64,000 nt of DNA from Acetobacter nitrogenifigens DSM 23921 = NBRC 105050 (GCF_000429165.1 NZ_AUBI01000005.1:186001-250000), one strand, 5' to 3'. Positions 29,383 through 39,412 are shown, counted from the stretch's first letter. Notes: generated by a model from the sequence alone, not told the origin. Made by a program: numbers and translations.

Positions 29383-31367
29383 AGAAATTTTTTCTTCGCG
29401 CCGGGATAGCCAGCGCGGTCCTTCTGTCGTCCTGCGCCGGGGCGCCCGACCCCGCTGATCCCCCTGCCTACTCCGCTCCCGCCGTAACGCCCCCGACGAC
29501 AGCTTCGACGCCGCCTGTCGCTGCCGTGTCGATGAAGCTGACAGATCGTCTGACCGTCTGGCGGCAGCTTGTCGCTCCGTCTCCCGGGGAGATTCCCGCG
29601 ACGACGTACGCGCAGTTTCTCGGCACCAGACCGGTCTGGCCGCATTGGAAGCTGATCGAAACGCGCTTCCAGAAAGCGCTGGCCGACGAACCCGACGACG
29701 GCGTCGCCCGCTCGCTCTGCGCCTCGACCTCACTCAACGCCGCCCGCGCCCTGTCGCGGTGCGTCGCCGTGCTGGGCGTGACGCCCGCATTGCGGACGGC
29801 GGGGCGCGCGGCGTGGCGCGATGCGAACGACGGCGCGCAGGACGCGGCCTTGCTGCGATCCCTCTTCGCGACCGACCTGTCGGCGCACGATAGCTGGGCT
29901 CGGTTTCAGCGCGAGGAAAGAACGGGGCAACTGACGGCGGCGAGCCAGACGGCGCAGCTTCTTCCCGCCGACCTGGCGGCGCTTGCGACCGCACGGGTCG
30001 CTTTCCACCGCAACGATCCCGGCGCGGAGGCGCTGCTCGCCAACGTGCCCGCAGCAAGGCGCAGCGACCCGGTTCTCGCACTCGACCGCCTGCGTTGGCT
30101 GCGTAAGGCAGAGCGCCTCGACGATGCGTTGGCGCTGTGGAAATCCGAAGGCATGACGGCGGAGCGTCGCGCCAGCGAAACCGGCGCAACGACAGCGTTC
30201 TGGACTGAACGAGACGCCCTCGCCCGAGCGCTGCTGGCGCAGGGCCGCGACGCCGACGCTTTTACGGTCGCCGACGACGCAATGCCCGCGACGGACGTCC
30301 ACAGCGCTGACGCGGCATTCCTGAGCGGCTGGATCGCATTGCGACGACTCCACGACGCGACGACGGCCACACAGCACTTCACGACCGTCGCGCAGTCTCG
30401 ATCGCTGATCGTTCGCAGCGGAGGCTATTACTGGCTCGGCCGCGCGCGCGCGGCGGCGGGCGACGCTGCGGGAAGCGAGGCAGCATGGCTGCAGGCGTCG
30501 CAATGGCCGCAGACGTTCTACGGACAGATGGCGATCTCGGCGCTGGCCCATGACGGCGCCACCCTGCTTTCTCCCGGCTCCGTGCCCGCGTCCGTCAAGA
30601 CGGCCCTGCAGCGGTTCGATGCGTCCGGAGATCCGGTTGCGTCGTCCGTCGCCGTGCGGACAATCGCCAGCAGCGAGCTGGCGCAGGCTGCGCGCATTCT
30701 CGTCGCATGGGGCGACAAAAGACACGCGCGCGAATTTCTGACGATGCTGCTCGGGCAGACGACGAATGCTGGAGAGCGCAGCGCTCTGGCCGCTTTCGCG
30801 ACGCGGTTCGGGTTGCAGGACGTGGCTGTCGCCGTGGCGCGGCGGGACGGACGAGAGGGCCTCGCCCTTCCCGCTCTGGGCTGGCCCGCGCCAGTGACGC
30901 CGCCGCCCTCCTCCCTCCCCCCCGGTTTCGCGCTGGGCCTGATGCGGCAGGAAAGCAGCTTCGACCCTGAAATCGCCAGCGGTTCCGGGGCTATCGGCCT
31001 TATGCAGCTTCTGCCCGGCACGGCGCGCGACATGGCGCGGCTTGTCACGCGCAACGGCGGCGGTTCGATCGCCGTAGACGGCGGCACTCTGCGCGACCCA
31101 TCGGTCAATATGCAGCTTGGCACGACATATCTCGGGCAGATCTACGACAAGTTCGGCGGGGTCGCGCCTTACGCCGCCGCCGGTTACAACGCTGGTCCGC
31201 ACCGCGTCAGCCAATGGCTGGAATCGGCCGGAGACCCGGCGCGAACGGGCGGCGGTCAGGACGAGATGCTCGACTGGATCGAGACCATTCCTTACGCGGA
31301 AACGCGCGGCTACGTCATGCGCGTGTGGGAAAACATGACGATATACGCGGTCAAGAACCCGGCATGA
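29379..31367 (+). CDS. Soluble lytic transglycosylase (Slt70-like), lipoprotein
   Basis: A 662-residue periplasmic peptidoglycan lyase. The TTG start at 29379 overlaps the previous TGA (TTGA) and gives a proper lipoprotein signal, KKFFLRAGIASAVLLSSC; a GTG at 29364 is the alternative. The long middle is an Ala-rich alpha-superhelix as in Slt70. The C-terminal SLT domain has the catalytic Glu at about 525 in RQESSFDPEIASGSGAIGLMQL and the AAGYNAGPHRV motif. It cleaves glycan strands to anhydro-muropeptides in wall remodelling. Its stop overlaps an ATG (ATGA at 31364) in the mutS frame. Confidence 0.9.
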   Translation: MKKFFLRAGIASAVLLSSCAGAPDPADPPAYSAPAVTPPTTASTPPVAAVSMKLTDRLTVWRQLVAPSPGEIPATTYAQFLGTRPVWPHWKLIETRFQKALADEPDDGVARSLCASTSLNAARALSRCVAVLGVTPALRTAGRAAWRDANDGAQDAALLRSLFATDLSAHDSWARFQREERTGQLTAASQTAQLLPADLAALATARVAFHRNDPGAEALLANVPAARRSDPVLALDRLRWLRKAERLDDALALWKSEGMTAERRASETGATTAFWTERDALARALLAQGRDADAFTVADDAMPATDVHSADAAFLSGWIALRRLHDATTATQHFTTVAQSRSLIVRSGGYYWLGRARAAAGDAAGSEAAWLQASQWPQTFYGQMAISALAHDGATLLSPGSVPASVKTALQRFDASGDPVASSVAVRTIASSELAQAARILVAWGDKRHAREFLTMLLGQTTNAGERSALAAFATRFGLQDVAVAVARRDGREGLALPALGWPAPVTPPPSSLPPGFALGLMRQESSFDPEIASGSGAIGLMQLLPGTARDMARLVTRNGGGSIAVDGGTLRDPSVNMQLGTTYLGQIYDKFGGVAPYAAAGYNAGPHRVSQWLESAGDPARTGGGQDEMLDWIETIPYAETRGYVMRVWENMTIYAVKNPA

Positions 31368-31405
31368 AATCACCGCGCACGACACGGGCCGCTCAGGAGG
31401 CGGTC

Positions 31406-34231
31406 ATGGCGGAAGCTGACGTTCAGACCAACGCCGAGACGGAAAACGCAACGCAACGTTCCGGTCGACGGGCCTCAAGGCGTCCCTCCGAACAGGCCGA
31501 CGACGACGCCCCCGACCATGCGCGTGAGGACGTCCCACCGATGACGCGCCACCCCGGCCGCCCAAGCGCCGAGGGCGCGTCGCCCGCGATGGCCCAGTGG
31601 TTCGCTCTGAAGTCTGAAAACCCTGACATGCTGCTGTTCTTTCGCATGGGGGATTTCTACGAACTGTTCTTCGACGATGCGGCGGCAGCGGCGGCGGCGC
31701 TGGATATCGCGCTGACCGCGCGCGGCTCCCACGCAGGCGCGCCTATCCCCATGTGCGGCGTGCCGGTCGGCGCGGCGTCGGCCTATCTGTCCCGGCTGAT
31801 CCGGCGCGGCTTCCGGGTCGCCATCGCCGAACAGACGGCGGAAGCGCCCAAAGCCCGCGCGGGCAAGACGCCCGCCCAGAAAGGCCCGCTGCCTCGCGCA
31901 GTCGTCCGTCTGGTGACTCCCGGCACATTGACAGAAGACGAACTTCTGGAAGCCGGGCGCTCGAACCTGCTGGTCTCGCTTGCGAGCATCGCCGCTCGCA
32001 AAGGCGCCGCCACGTCCCAATGGGGTTCGGCATGGATCGACATTTCAACTGGCCAGTTCGAAACCGCCTCATGCGATGCCACGGATCTGGAGCATCTTCT
32101 GGCCCGGCTCGACCCAGCGGAAATCCTCGCCCCGGCTGATCTGTCCCTTGGCGATTACGAAGCGCGCCGCGCCAGCGCGTTCCCTGCTCCCGCCGCACAC
32201 ACCGCGCGGGCGCGGCTCGCTGAAGCCTTCGGCGTAGCCAGCCTCGACGCCTTCGGGACGTTTGGAGACGCCGAAGCCGCCGCCGCGATGGCCGCCGTCG
32301 ATTATATCCGCCGCTCGCAGGCGGGCGCCCTGCCCCGCCTCGGCCACCCTGTTCCACAGTCCGAACGCGGGTCCCTTGGCCTCGATCCGGCGACGCGCGC
32401 CAGCCTCGACCTGCTGCGCGCGCGCGACGGCGGGCAGGAACATACGCTCTTCGCTGCGGTCGATCGCACCGTCACCGCGCCGGGCGCCCGCCTTCTCTCA
32501 CAGTGGATCGCATCGCCGCTGACCGATGTCTCGTCGATATCCGCCCGGCAGGAATGCTGGGACTGGATGCGCCACGCCACAGGCAAGCCCGAAGCATTTC
32601 GCACCGTCCTGCGCGGCGCGCCCGATATCGACCGCGCGCTTGGCCGCCTTTCTGTGGGGCGCGGACAGCCACGCGATCTGGCCGCCCTGCGCGACGGCGT
32701 CCGCGCCGCGCACGAGGCCGCAACCCTGGCTCCTGAAAGCAAAAGCGCAGGAAAGACCGTTCCGCCGCTGCTTGCCGAAGCGTTCAAAGCGATGCGCGGA
32801 TGCGTCGCGCTGTTCGAACGGTTCGAAGCCGCGCTGTCGGAGGAGTTACCCGCGCGGATCGACGACGGCGGCTTCATCGCCACCGGATTCGACGAAGAGC
32901 TGGACGCCCATCGCAGCCTGCGCGACGACTCACGGCGCGTCATCCTGTCGTTGCAAAACGAGTATGCGCAGCGTTTCGGCGTCGCCAGCCTGAAAATCCG
33001 TCACCACGCCCAACTGGGCTACGTGATCGAAGCGCCCACCGCTGCAGCCGCGAAACTGCGCGACGTGCCGGAACTCTCATTCCGGCAGGGCACGGCGAGC
33101 GCCGCCCGGTTCTCAACAGCGGAACTGGCCGACCTCGACTCCCGCATCTCCGAAGCCGCCGAGCGCGCCGCCGCACGGGAGCGGCAGATTTTCGCCGCCC
33201 TGACGCAGGAGGCGCTGACCGATCCGGGCCTGCCAGCACTCGCCGCAGCACTCGCCCTGCTCGACGTCGTTCAGTCCTGCGCCAGCCTCGCCGCTGGCGG
33301 CGCATGGAGCCGGGCGAAGGTCGAGGACGGAGAGGCATTCGAACTCGAAGCGTGTCGCCACCCGGTGGTGGAGGCGGCGCTGGGCTCCGGCGTCCGCTTT
33401 ACGGCCAACGCGTGCTCCCTCGCTCCGGAACGCCGGGTCATGCTGCTGACCGGCCCGAACATGGCGGGCAAATCGACCTTTCTGCGCCAGACGGCGCTCG
33501 CGGTCATACTGGCGCAGGCCGGGTTGCCCGTTCCCGCGAAATCGGCGCGGATCGGCGTCGTCGATCGTCTGTTCTCGCGCGTCGGCGCCGCCGACGACCT
33601 TGCGCGCGGACGATCAACTTTCATGGTCGAGATGACCGAGACAGCGGCGATTCTGAATCAGGCAGGCCCACGCTCTCTGGTCGTGGTGGACGAAATCGGA
33701 CGCGGCACCTCCACGCTGGACGGCCTGTCCATCGCCTGGGCTGTGCTGGAGGCCATGCATTCCACGCTGCGCTGCCGTGCCATTTTCGCGACGCACTTCC
33801 ACGAACTGGCCCAGCTCGCGGAGACGCTTCCGCGTCTTTCCCCGCACACCATGGCCGTGCGCGACTGGAAGGGAAACGTCGTGTTCCAGCATGAAGTCGT
33901 AGCCGGAACCGCCCGTAAAAGCTGGGGCGTCCACGTCGCGAAACTGGCCGGCGTGCCCGGCCCCGTGGTCGACCGCGCGGCCCGGCTGCTGCGTGAACTG
34001 GAGCAGGATCACTCCGTCGGGCAGCGTCCCCTGCCTCTGTTCGAAGACCTTTCGCCGACGCCCGCAGCCCCCCCGGCCAGTTGCGAGGACGACGACGAAA
34101 GGGCAGATGAGGTCCTCGCGTTGCTGTCGCGGATGGACCCGGATTCCATGAGTCCGCGGGAAGCGCTGGACGCTTTATACGAGATCAAGAAAGCAATGCT
34201 TGAAGCCAAGGGCCATTTGACCCGAGGATAA
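31406..34231 (+). CDS. mutS: DNA mismatch repair protein MutS
   Basis: A 941-residue mismatch-recognition ATPase. The mismatch-binding Phe-x-Glu is in MGDFYELFF (about residue 82). The Walker A motif GPNMAGKSTF is near residue 683, with VDEIGRGTSTLDGLSIAWA and the ATHFHEL signature after it. The ATG at 31406 has AGGAGG 6 bases upstream; an ATG at 31364 overlaps the previous stop and adds 14 residues. Even from 31406 the protein has an acidic, Arg-rich N-terminal tail of about 50 residues before the core (ATQRSGRRASRRPSEQ). mutL is not in the window. Confidence 0.95.
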   Translation: MAEADVQTNAETENATQRSGRRASRRPSEQADDDAPDHAREDVPPMTRHPGRPSAEGASPAMAQWFALKSENPDMLLFFRMGDFYELFFDDAAAAAAALDIALTARGSHAGAPIPMCGVPVGAASAYLSRLIRRGFRVAIAEQTAEAPKARAGKTPAQKGPLPRAVVRLVTPGTLTEDELLEAGRSNLLVSLASIAARKGAATSQWGSAWIDISTGQFETASCDATDLEHLLARLDPAEILAPADLSLGDYEARRASAFPAPAAHTARARLAEAFGVASLDAFGTFGDAEAAAAMAAVDYIRRSQAGALPRLGHPVPQSERGSLGLDPATRASLDLLRARDGGQEHTLFAAVDRTVTAPGARLLSQWIASPLTDVSSISARQECWDWMRHATGKPEAFRTVLRGAPDIDRALGRLSVGRGQPRDLAALRDGVRAAHEAATLAPESKSAGKTVPPLLAEAFKAMRGCVALFERFEAALSEELPARIDDGGFIATGFDEELDAHRSLRDDSRRVILSLQNEYAQRFGVASLKIRHHAQLGYVIEAPTAAAAKLRDVPELSFRQGTASAARFSTAELADLDSRISEAAERAAARERQIFAALTQEALTDPGLPALAAALALLDVVQSCASLAAGGAWSRAKVEDGEAFELEACRHPVVEAALGSGVRFTANACSLAPERRVMLLTGPNMAGKSTFLRQTALAVILAQAGLPVPAKSARIGVVDRLFSRVGAADDLARGRSTFMVEMTETAAILNQAGPRSLVVVDEIGRGTSTLDGLSIAWAVLEAMHSTLRCRAIFATHFHELAQLAETLPRLSPHTMAVRDWKGNVVFQHEVVAGTARKSWGVHVAKLAGVPGPVVDRAARLLRELEQDHSVGQRPLPLFEDLSPTPAAPPASCEDDDERADEVLALLSRMDPDSMSPREALDALYEIKKAMLEAKGHLTRG

Positions 34232-34293
34232 CTTTCCACCGTGCGCACCGGGCATTCGCCCACCCCCGCCGATAGCCCGAGACCGATCCCACC

Positions 34294-37218
34294 TTGACGT
34301 CGACCTCCCTGAGCGATCCGTTCCCAGTCGCCGACATTGCGTCGGCCGCCCGCGACACGCTGACCCCGCAAAGCTTCGCCGCTGGCCTCGCCTCGGCCTT
34401 GCGCGAGGCTGCGCCTGGCGAACAGGCGACGCCCGGCCGCGAAGCCGCGCTGGCGATCTTCCGCCGCCATCTCGGCCGCTATCAGGCCGAGATCAGGACG
34501 CGGTTCGAAAGCCGGGAAATCAAGGGCGTGCCCGCCGCGAAACAGCTCGCGGCGTACGCCGACGAACTGGTGCGCGCGCTCGCACGCTTCGCCAGCGAAA
34601 CACTGGCGCCGGACGACGACCTGCTGGGGCAGATCGCCATCACGGCCACTGGCGGCTATGGCAAGCGTCTGCTGGCGCCGTTCAGCGATATCGACCTTCT
34701 GTTCCTTACCCCCGAAGCGCCGTCGCCCGAAGTGCTCGCGCTGGTGGAATACGTCCTCTACTTCCTGTGGGATCTCGGTCTGAAAGTCGGGCACGCCACA
34801 CGTTCGATCCAGCAATGCATCGAACAGGCCGAAGCCGACACAACCGTCCGCACCGCCCTGCTCGACGCGCGCCTGCTGATCGGCAATCCCACGCTGTTCG
34901 CGATGTTCGAAGCCCGCTTCATCGTGGCCTGCGTCGAGGCCGGGTCCGCCCGCTTCGTCGCCGACAAACGCGCGGAACGCACCGAACGCCACCGCCGGTT
35001 CGGCGACAGCCCTTACATGGTCGAGCCGAACATCAAGGAAGGTCGCGGCGGCCTGCGCGACATGCAGACGCTATACTGGATGTGCCGGTACAGCTTCGGC
35101 ACGCGACACGTCTCCGACCTGCTGGCCCCGGACTTCACGCGCCTCGGCCTGCTGACGGAACAGGAAGCCGCACGCGCCCGCCGGTCGTGGGACTTCCTGT
35201 GGACCGTGCGCCTACACCTACACTACGTCGCCGGGCGCGCCGAAGATCGCCTCACTTTCGACATGCAGCCCGTCGTAGGCGGGCGCATGGGATACACGCG
35301 CCACGGCCGCCAGAACGGCGTCGAGCGCTTCATGCGCCACTACTTCCTGACCGCGCGCGAGGTCATGCGGCTGACCCACGTGCTGGAGCCGACGGTCATG
35401 CGCCTGTCGCTCGGCCCCGCCGCCAACACCATGAAGGCGGACGAGGCGATGCGCGACGCCGGGTTCACGTTGCTGGACGGGCAGATTCTGCCCGCGAAAG
35501 GCGTGTCCTTCGACGAAGAGCCGATCCGGATGCTCGAACTGCTCGAATGGTCGCGCAATCGGCATATCCCGATCCACCCCCTCGCCCGGCAGCAACTGAT
35601 CCGCTGGGAGCGCCGCGCCGCGTCGCTGCGCGAAGACGCACACGCCTCTGACATTTTTCTTACGCTGCTGTGCGGCGACAGGCCGGACGAGCGCCCGCAT
35701 CGCGCCCGACGCCCCGGCGCAAAAGAAGAAACACCGGATCAGCCGGAGAAAAAGCAGCTCGACCACGCGCACTGGCTGCGCATCCTCAACGAAACCGGGC
35801 TGCTCGGCGCGCTGATCCCGGACTGGTCGCGCATCGTAGGCCAGATGCAGTTCGACACGTACCACGTCTTCACCGTGGACGAGCACACGATCGAGGCGAT
35901 CCGCATCCTCGGCTGCCTCGAACGCGGCAAGATGGCGGACGAAATCTCCGTCGCCTATGACCTTGCGCGCGATATCCAGTCGCGCCGCGCGCTGTATATG
36001 GCCGTTCTGCTGCACGACATCGCCAAGGGACGCGGCGGCGACCACTCGGAGCTTGGCTCCGAAGTCGCGCTGGAGCTTTGCCCCAAGCTGGGACTGTCGG
36101 GCGAGGAAACCGAAACCGTCTCCTGGCTGGTCCTGCACCATCTGCTGCTGAGCCACACTGCGTTCCAGCGCGATATCGACGACCCGAAAACCATCCTCGA
36201 CATTGCCGACGTGGTTCAGTCGCCGGAGCGTCTGCGCCTGTTGCTGCTGCTGACCATCGTGGACATGCGCGCCGTCAGCCCCCGCGTGTGGAACGCATGG
36301 AAAGCCACCCTGCTACGTGAACTCTACACGCGCGTCGCGGAAGTGCTGGAAGGCGGCCTCGCCACGCCCGAGCGCGATGCCCGCGTGGCCCACAGCAAGG
36401 CGATGCTCGCCGAGCTGATGGAAGAAGACGGCGTCTCCCAGCCTGATATCGAGCACTTCCTCGGCCTCGGTTACGCCAGTTACTGGCTGTCCTTCGATCA
36501 GGAGACGCAGCTTCGCCATGCGCGCCTGATCCGCGAAGCCGACGCATGCTCCGCCCCCTTCGTCATCGAAACACAGCCTCTGCCCGCGCGCGGCGTGACG
36601 GAAGTGACGATCCACACCGAAGACCACCCCGGCCTGTTCTCGCAGATCGCAGGCGCCATGGCGCTGGCGGGCGCGTCCATCGTCGATGCGCGCATCCATA
36701 CGCTGACCAACGGCATGGCGCTCGACACGCTGTGGATTCAGGACGCGTCGGGAGAAGCGTTCGACAAGCCGGAGCGTCTGGCGAAGCTGTCCCACAGCGT
36801 GGAGCGCGCATTGCGCGGGGATCTGGACATTCGCGCCGCCATCGCCGAGTCCGCGCCCGCGCAGATGCAGATGCGAACCCGCGCCATCCATGTGCCGCCA
36901 CGCGTGGTGATCGATAACCGGGCCTCGAACTCCTACACCGTTATCGAGATTAACGGGCGCGACCGTCCCGGCCTGCTGTTCGACGTCACCGGCGCGCTGA
37001 ATGAGCAGAAATTGCAGATCGCGTCAGCGCATATCACGACCTACGGCGTGCGCGCGGTGGACGTGTTCTACGTTAAGGACCTGTCGGGCATGAAAGTGAC
37101 TGACGAGCGGCGCCTGCACGATATCCGCGAGCGGTTGCTGACGGGATTGCGGCATGTGGAGGCGAAGCTGACCACGGGGTATGCGGCTTATGATATGGTG
37201 CGGGCGATGCAGGCTTGA
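34294..37218 (+). CDS. glnD: Bifunctional PII uridylyltransferase / uridylyl-removing enzyme
   Basis: A 974-residue nitrogen sensor. The nucleotidyltransferase motif GGYGKRLLAPFSDIDLLF lies at about 120-137, the HD hydrolase motif LLHDIAKGRGGDHSELG near 570, and two ACT domains for glutamine sensing at about 775-850 and 885-960 (EDHPGLFSQIAGAMALAG; RDRPGLLFDVTGALNEQ). It uridylylates PII when glutamine is low and removes UMP when it is high. An in-frame TAG at 34273 makes the TTG at 34294 the only plausible start. It follows mutS after 62 bases, and its end borders the AT-rich islet. Confidence 0.95.
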   Translation: MTSTSLSDPFPVADIASAARDTLTPQSFAAGLASALREAAPGEQATPGREAALAIFRRHLGRYQAEIRTRFESREIKGVPAAKQLAAYADELVRALARFASETLAPDDDLLGQIAITATGGYGKRLLAPFSDIDLLFLTPEAPSPEVLALVEYVLYFLWDLGLKVGHATRSIQQCIEQAEADTTVRTALLDARLLIGNPTLFAMFEARFIVACVEAGSARFVADKRAERTERHRRFGDSPYMVEPNIKEGRGGLRDMQTLYWMCRYSFGTRHVSDLLAPDFTRLGLLTEQEAARARRSWDFLWTVRLHLHYVAGRAEDRLTFDMQPVVGGRMGYTRHGRQNGVERFMRHYFLTAREVMRLTHVLEPTVMRLSLGPAANTMKADEAMRDAGFTLLDGQILPAKGVSFDEEPIRMLELLEWSRNRHIPIHPLARQQLIRWERRAASLREDAHASDIFLTLLCGDRPDERPHRARRPGAKEETPDQPEKKQLDHAHWLRILNETGLLGALIPDWSRIVGQMQFDTYHVFTVDEHTIEAIRILGCLERGKMADEISVAYDLARDIQSRRALYMAVLLHDIAKGRGGDHSELGSEVALELCPKLGLSGEETETVSWLVLHHLLLSHTAFQRDIDDPKTILDIADVVQSPERLRLLLLLTIVDMRAVSPRVWNAWKATLLRELYTRVAEVLEGGLATPERDARVAHSKAMLAELMEEDGVSQPDIEHFLGLGYASYWLSFDQETQLRHARLIREADACSAPFVIETQPLPARGVTEVTIHTEDHPGLFSQIAGAMALAGASIVDARIHTLTNGMALDTLWIQDASGEAFDKPERLAKLSHSVERALRGDLDIRAAIAESAPAQMQMRTRAIHVPPRVVIDNRASNSYTVIEINGRDRPGLLFDVTGALNEQKLQIASAHITTYGVRAVDVFYVKDLSGMKVTDERRLHDIRERLLTGLRHVEAKLTTGYAAYDMVRAMQA

Positions 37219-37303
37219 AGGAATACCAGCGTCTGTTATTTGAGGACGATCCTTCATTCTCAAAACATAAACCATGTGATCCAACCAAGAAGAATACGAC
37301 CCA

Positions 37304-38121
37304 ATGATGGCTAAAATACCTACGAGCATCATCGGATTATTAAGTCAGATTTTTCCAAATCACTACACACAGGCAGAAATCAACTCCTTTTTTTGTATTG
37401 CGGCGCTCCAGAACCCATCCCCGACCAGAGCAAAGCCAACAAAATTCAATCATGGCTACGAGCCATCAACACAGAATCAGAATCTCCTTTAAGAATATTA
37501 GAACTAATAATCAATGATTTCATGGAAAAGACATACTCAGAAAAACCGTTCTGGGCGAGTGGAAATACGGACTTCAGTCAAAAATTGAATGAAGAAAAAC
37601 AGAAAATCAAAGATACTCTCTCACGAGAAGGATTAACATATACTTGCGGTAGTTTACTTGTTAATTCTTGAGCATCTTCTACGATGTCCCTCGAGGACAC
37701 CGTAAAGCGGCTTGGCTTATCTGGTGTGGACACTGAAATACGACGCGCCCTATCACAAGTAGAAACCGATCCTCATGCCGCGGCGCAATATGCCGCCAAC
37801 GTCTTGGAAGCCACCCTCAAAGCTTATCTTGAAAAAAAGAAAGAAACGTTCAATAGCAATGATACCTTATCTGATTTATGGAAAACAGCCTCCGGGCTAA
37901 TCGGTTTACGTCCAGTCGACTGGGACAATAAAGATCTAAAGAAAATTGCGTCCGGATTAAATAATATTGTCGATGGAATCATGCATCTTCGCAATAAAAA
38001 AAGTACCGCACACGGAAGATCCGAAGAGGAAATAAGAAATTTCGTTATAAAGCCACGACATGCACGATTGGCCATACACTCCGCTCACACTGTGTCGGCT
38101 TATATATTAGAGTTAATGTAA
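37304..38121 (+). pseudogene. Broken gene with abortive-infection (Abi_C-like) C-terminal domain
   Basis: Three in-order fragments read as one protein of about 270 residues. The first frame (from the ATG at 37304, MMAKIPTSIIGLLSQIFP) breaks in a run of seven T at 37388-37394; adding one T joins NSFF to LYCGAPEPIPDQSKANKIQ in the next frame. That frame meets a TGA at 37669-37671 and resumes at once with SLEDTVKRLGLSGVDTEIRRA, then DPHAAAQYAANVLEATLKAYLE and the LRNKKSTAHGR tail expected of the Abi_C family. That family is linked to phage exclusion. The last part (37684-38121, 145 residues) has an internal ATG but no clear ribosome-binding site. It is AT-rich compared with glnD, suggesting transfer. 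A T-run shift could also be phase-variable or a sequencing error; the TGA is a second, independent lesion. Confidence 0.7.
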
Positions 38122-38150
38122 AAAATTGATTATAGTTTTGCCTTTCTAAG

Positions 38151-38462
38151 TTAACCAGATTTGAAAAATTTTACCATTCTTTGAATAAACGATGGAGGAG
38201 GCGATGGAGTTACAGACGGGAACTCCGCAGCCTCATATGCTAACTGCTCATCGGTGACATCATATCTAAAAGCGATAGATTGACGCCATTCAGGTGAAGC
38301 CTCCCAACGGTCCAGATATTCATCCTTCTGCGCTCTCGTTAATTGTCGCCAAAAGACAATCCATTGGCTCATATATGCATCTGCCAATCCCTGAGTTGTC
38401 GGATCATCCGGCCCCAACCGGGGCACAGCAATCCAAGGCGGGGGATATTCTGTGTCACTCAT
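38151..38462 (-). CDS. Small soluble protein, candidate partner/immunity of the upstream toxin-like gene
   Basis: A 103-residue acidic, Trp-rich protein (YMSQWIVFWRQLTRAQKDEYLDRWEASPEWRQ, broken here only by the reading of its helices) with a Pro-rich segment and a basic tail, QRMVKFFKSG. No signal peptide or membrane segment. I recognise no family. Its ATG overlaps the stop of the 282-residue gene by one base (TAATG at 38464-38460), so it is translationally coupled to it. The order large membrane-active protein then small partner is typical of toxin-immunity units, but this role is inferred only from position. Confidence 0.55.
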   Translation of the reverse strand: MSDTEYPPPWIAVPRLGPDDPTTQGLADAYMSQWIVFWRQLTRAQKDEYLDRWEASPEWRQSIAFRYDVTDEQLAYEAAEFPSVTPSPPPSFIQRMVKFFKSG

Positions 38463-39310
38463 TAGTTTTCTCCAACTACCTTGGTTGCAGCGAAATACCC
38501 CGCGGCGCCGCCAATCACACCGCCGACAGTCGCACTAATGAGTGCGCCCGGCCCCGTTTCAATTCCTACGGCGGCGCCAGCCAAAATCCCTGTTTGCATT
38601 CCCGACCATGCGCCTAGCCAACCGCCAAATTGGCGGGCTGTCTCGTGTGCGAGAGGCCTAATTGAGTGTGTTTTATACGACTCTTTAGTCGCCACGCCCA
38701 AATCTACTGCGGTAATAACAAACGAAAGAAACTGAACGACTTGCATCGCACGCGTTGCGCGCATCAACTCTATGCTTTTGATTGCCGAGGGCTCTACGCG
38801 ACGCTCAATCAAGTATTCTGAGTCTCTTTTAACGTCAAGCATCGCCTTTTCTATCTTAGCCAGGCTCGAAGGGTCAGAAAGTTTAAGTTTTGTTATTTCC
38901 AATTCTTTAAGAATATCTTCTGTCGTGTATATCTTGCCACCAGACGCCCTCACACGCGCAGCATCGATCCAAAATGGCTCTCCTACAAATCGATCCGCCC
39001 CACGGGGTCTCAAACTGGAAGCGGAAATATAAATACTATTATTCATTCCGCTGACATGACGCCATATTTTAACATTTGAATTTAAATCGTGCCCAGAAAA
39101 TCCAAGTTTCTCCGGCCCAGGATGTACCCTTATACTTCTTCCAAGATCATCTGCCATCTTGCGAGCAATTTCTGGGTCGACAATAACACGTCGGATTATT
39201 TTTTGTCGGAAGGGATCAATTTCATCTGCAAGTATAAATACGTGCAGATAGCCCGGAACTTGTGTCAAATCTTGTGATTTATTTTGACTCTGCGAATCGC
39301 TCATTTTCAA
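38462..39310 (-). CDS. Glycine-zipper, toxin-like protein
   Basis: A 282-residue protein. Residues 20-130 form a soluble region with YISASSLRPRGADRFVGEPF and WIDAARVRASGGKIYTTEDI. A polar helical middle follows, then a hydrophobic helix at about 190-207. The C-terminus (229-272) is a run of GxxxG-type repeats: GGWLGAWSGMQTG, then GAAVGIETGPGAL and GGVIGGAAGYFAA. In my recollection this RP..ARQ.GGW..IETGPGA layout occurs at the ends of polymorphic-toxin-like effectors, where glycine zippers insert in membranes; I could not search for it. There is no signal peptide, so export would need a dedicated system, none of which is in the window. AT-rich and lying beside an Abi pseudogene, it is probably acquired. 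Confidence 0.6.
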   Translation of the reverse strand: MKMSDSQSQNKSQDLTQVPGYLHVFILADEIDPFRQKIIRRVIVDPEIARKMADDLGRSIRVHPGPEKLGFSGHDLNSNVKIWRHVSGMNNSIYISASSLRPRGADRFVGEPFWIDAARVRASGGKIYTTEDILKELEITKLKLSDPSSLAKIEKAMLDVKRDSEYLIERRVEPSAIKSIELMRATRAMQVVQFLSFVITAVDLGVATKESYKTHSIRPLAHETARQFGGWLGAWSGMQTGILAGAAVGIETGPGALISATVGGVIGGAAGYFAATKVVGEN

Positions 39311-39412
39311 TCAACACCACAAAACGACCACTTAGTCTTGTATATAAAAAATACATCGTCAACAAAAATAGCATTGTACGAGTTTCTATCCCTAATTCTT
39401 CACAACACACCA

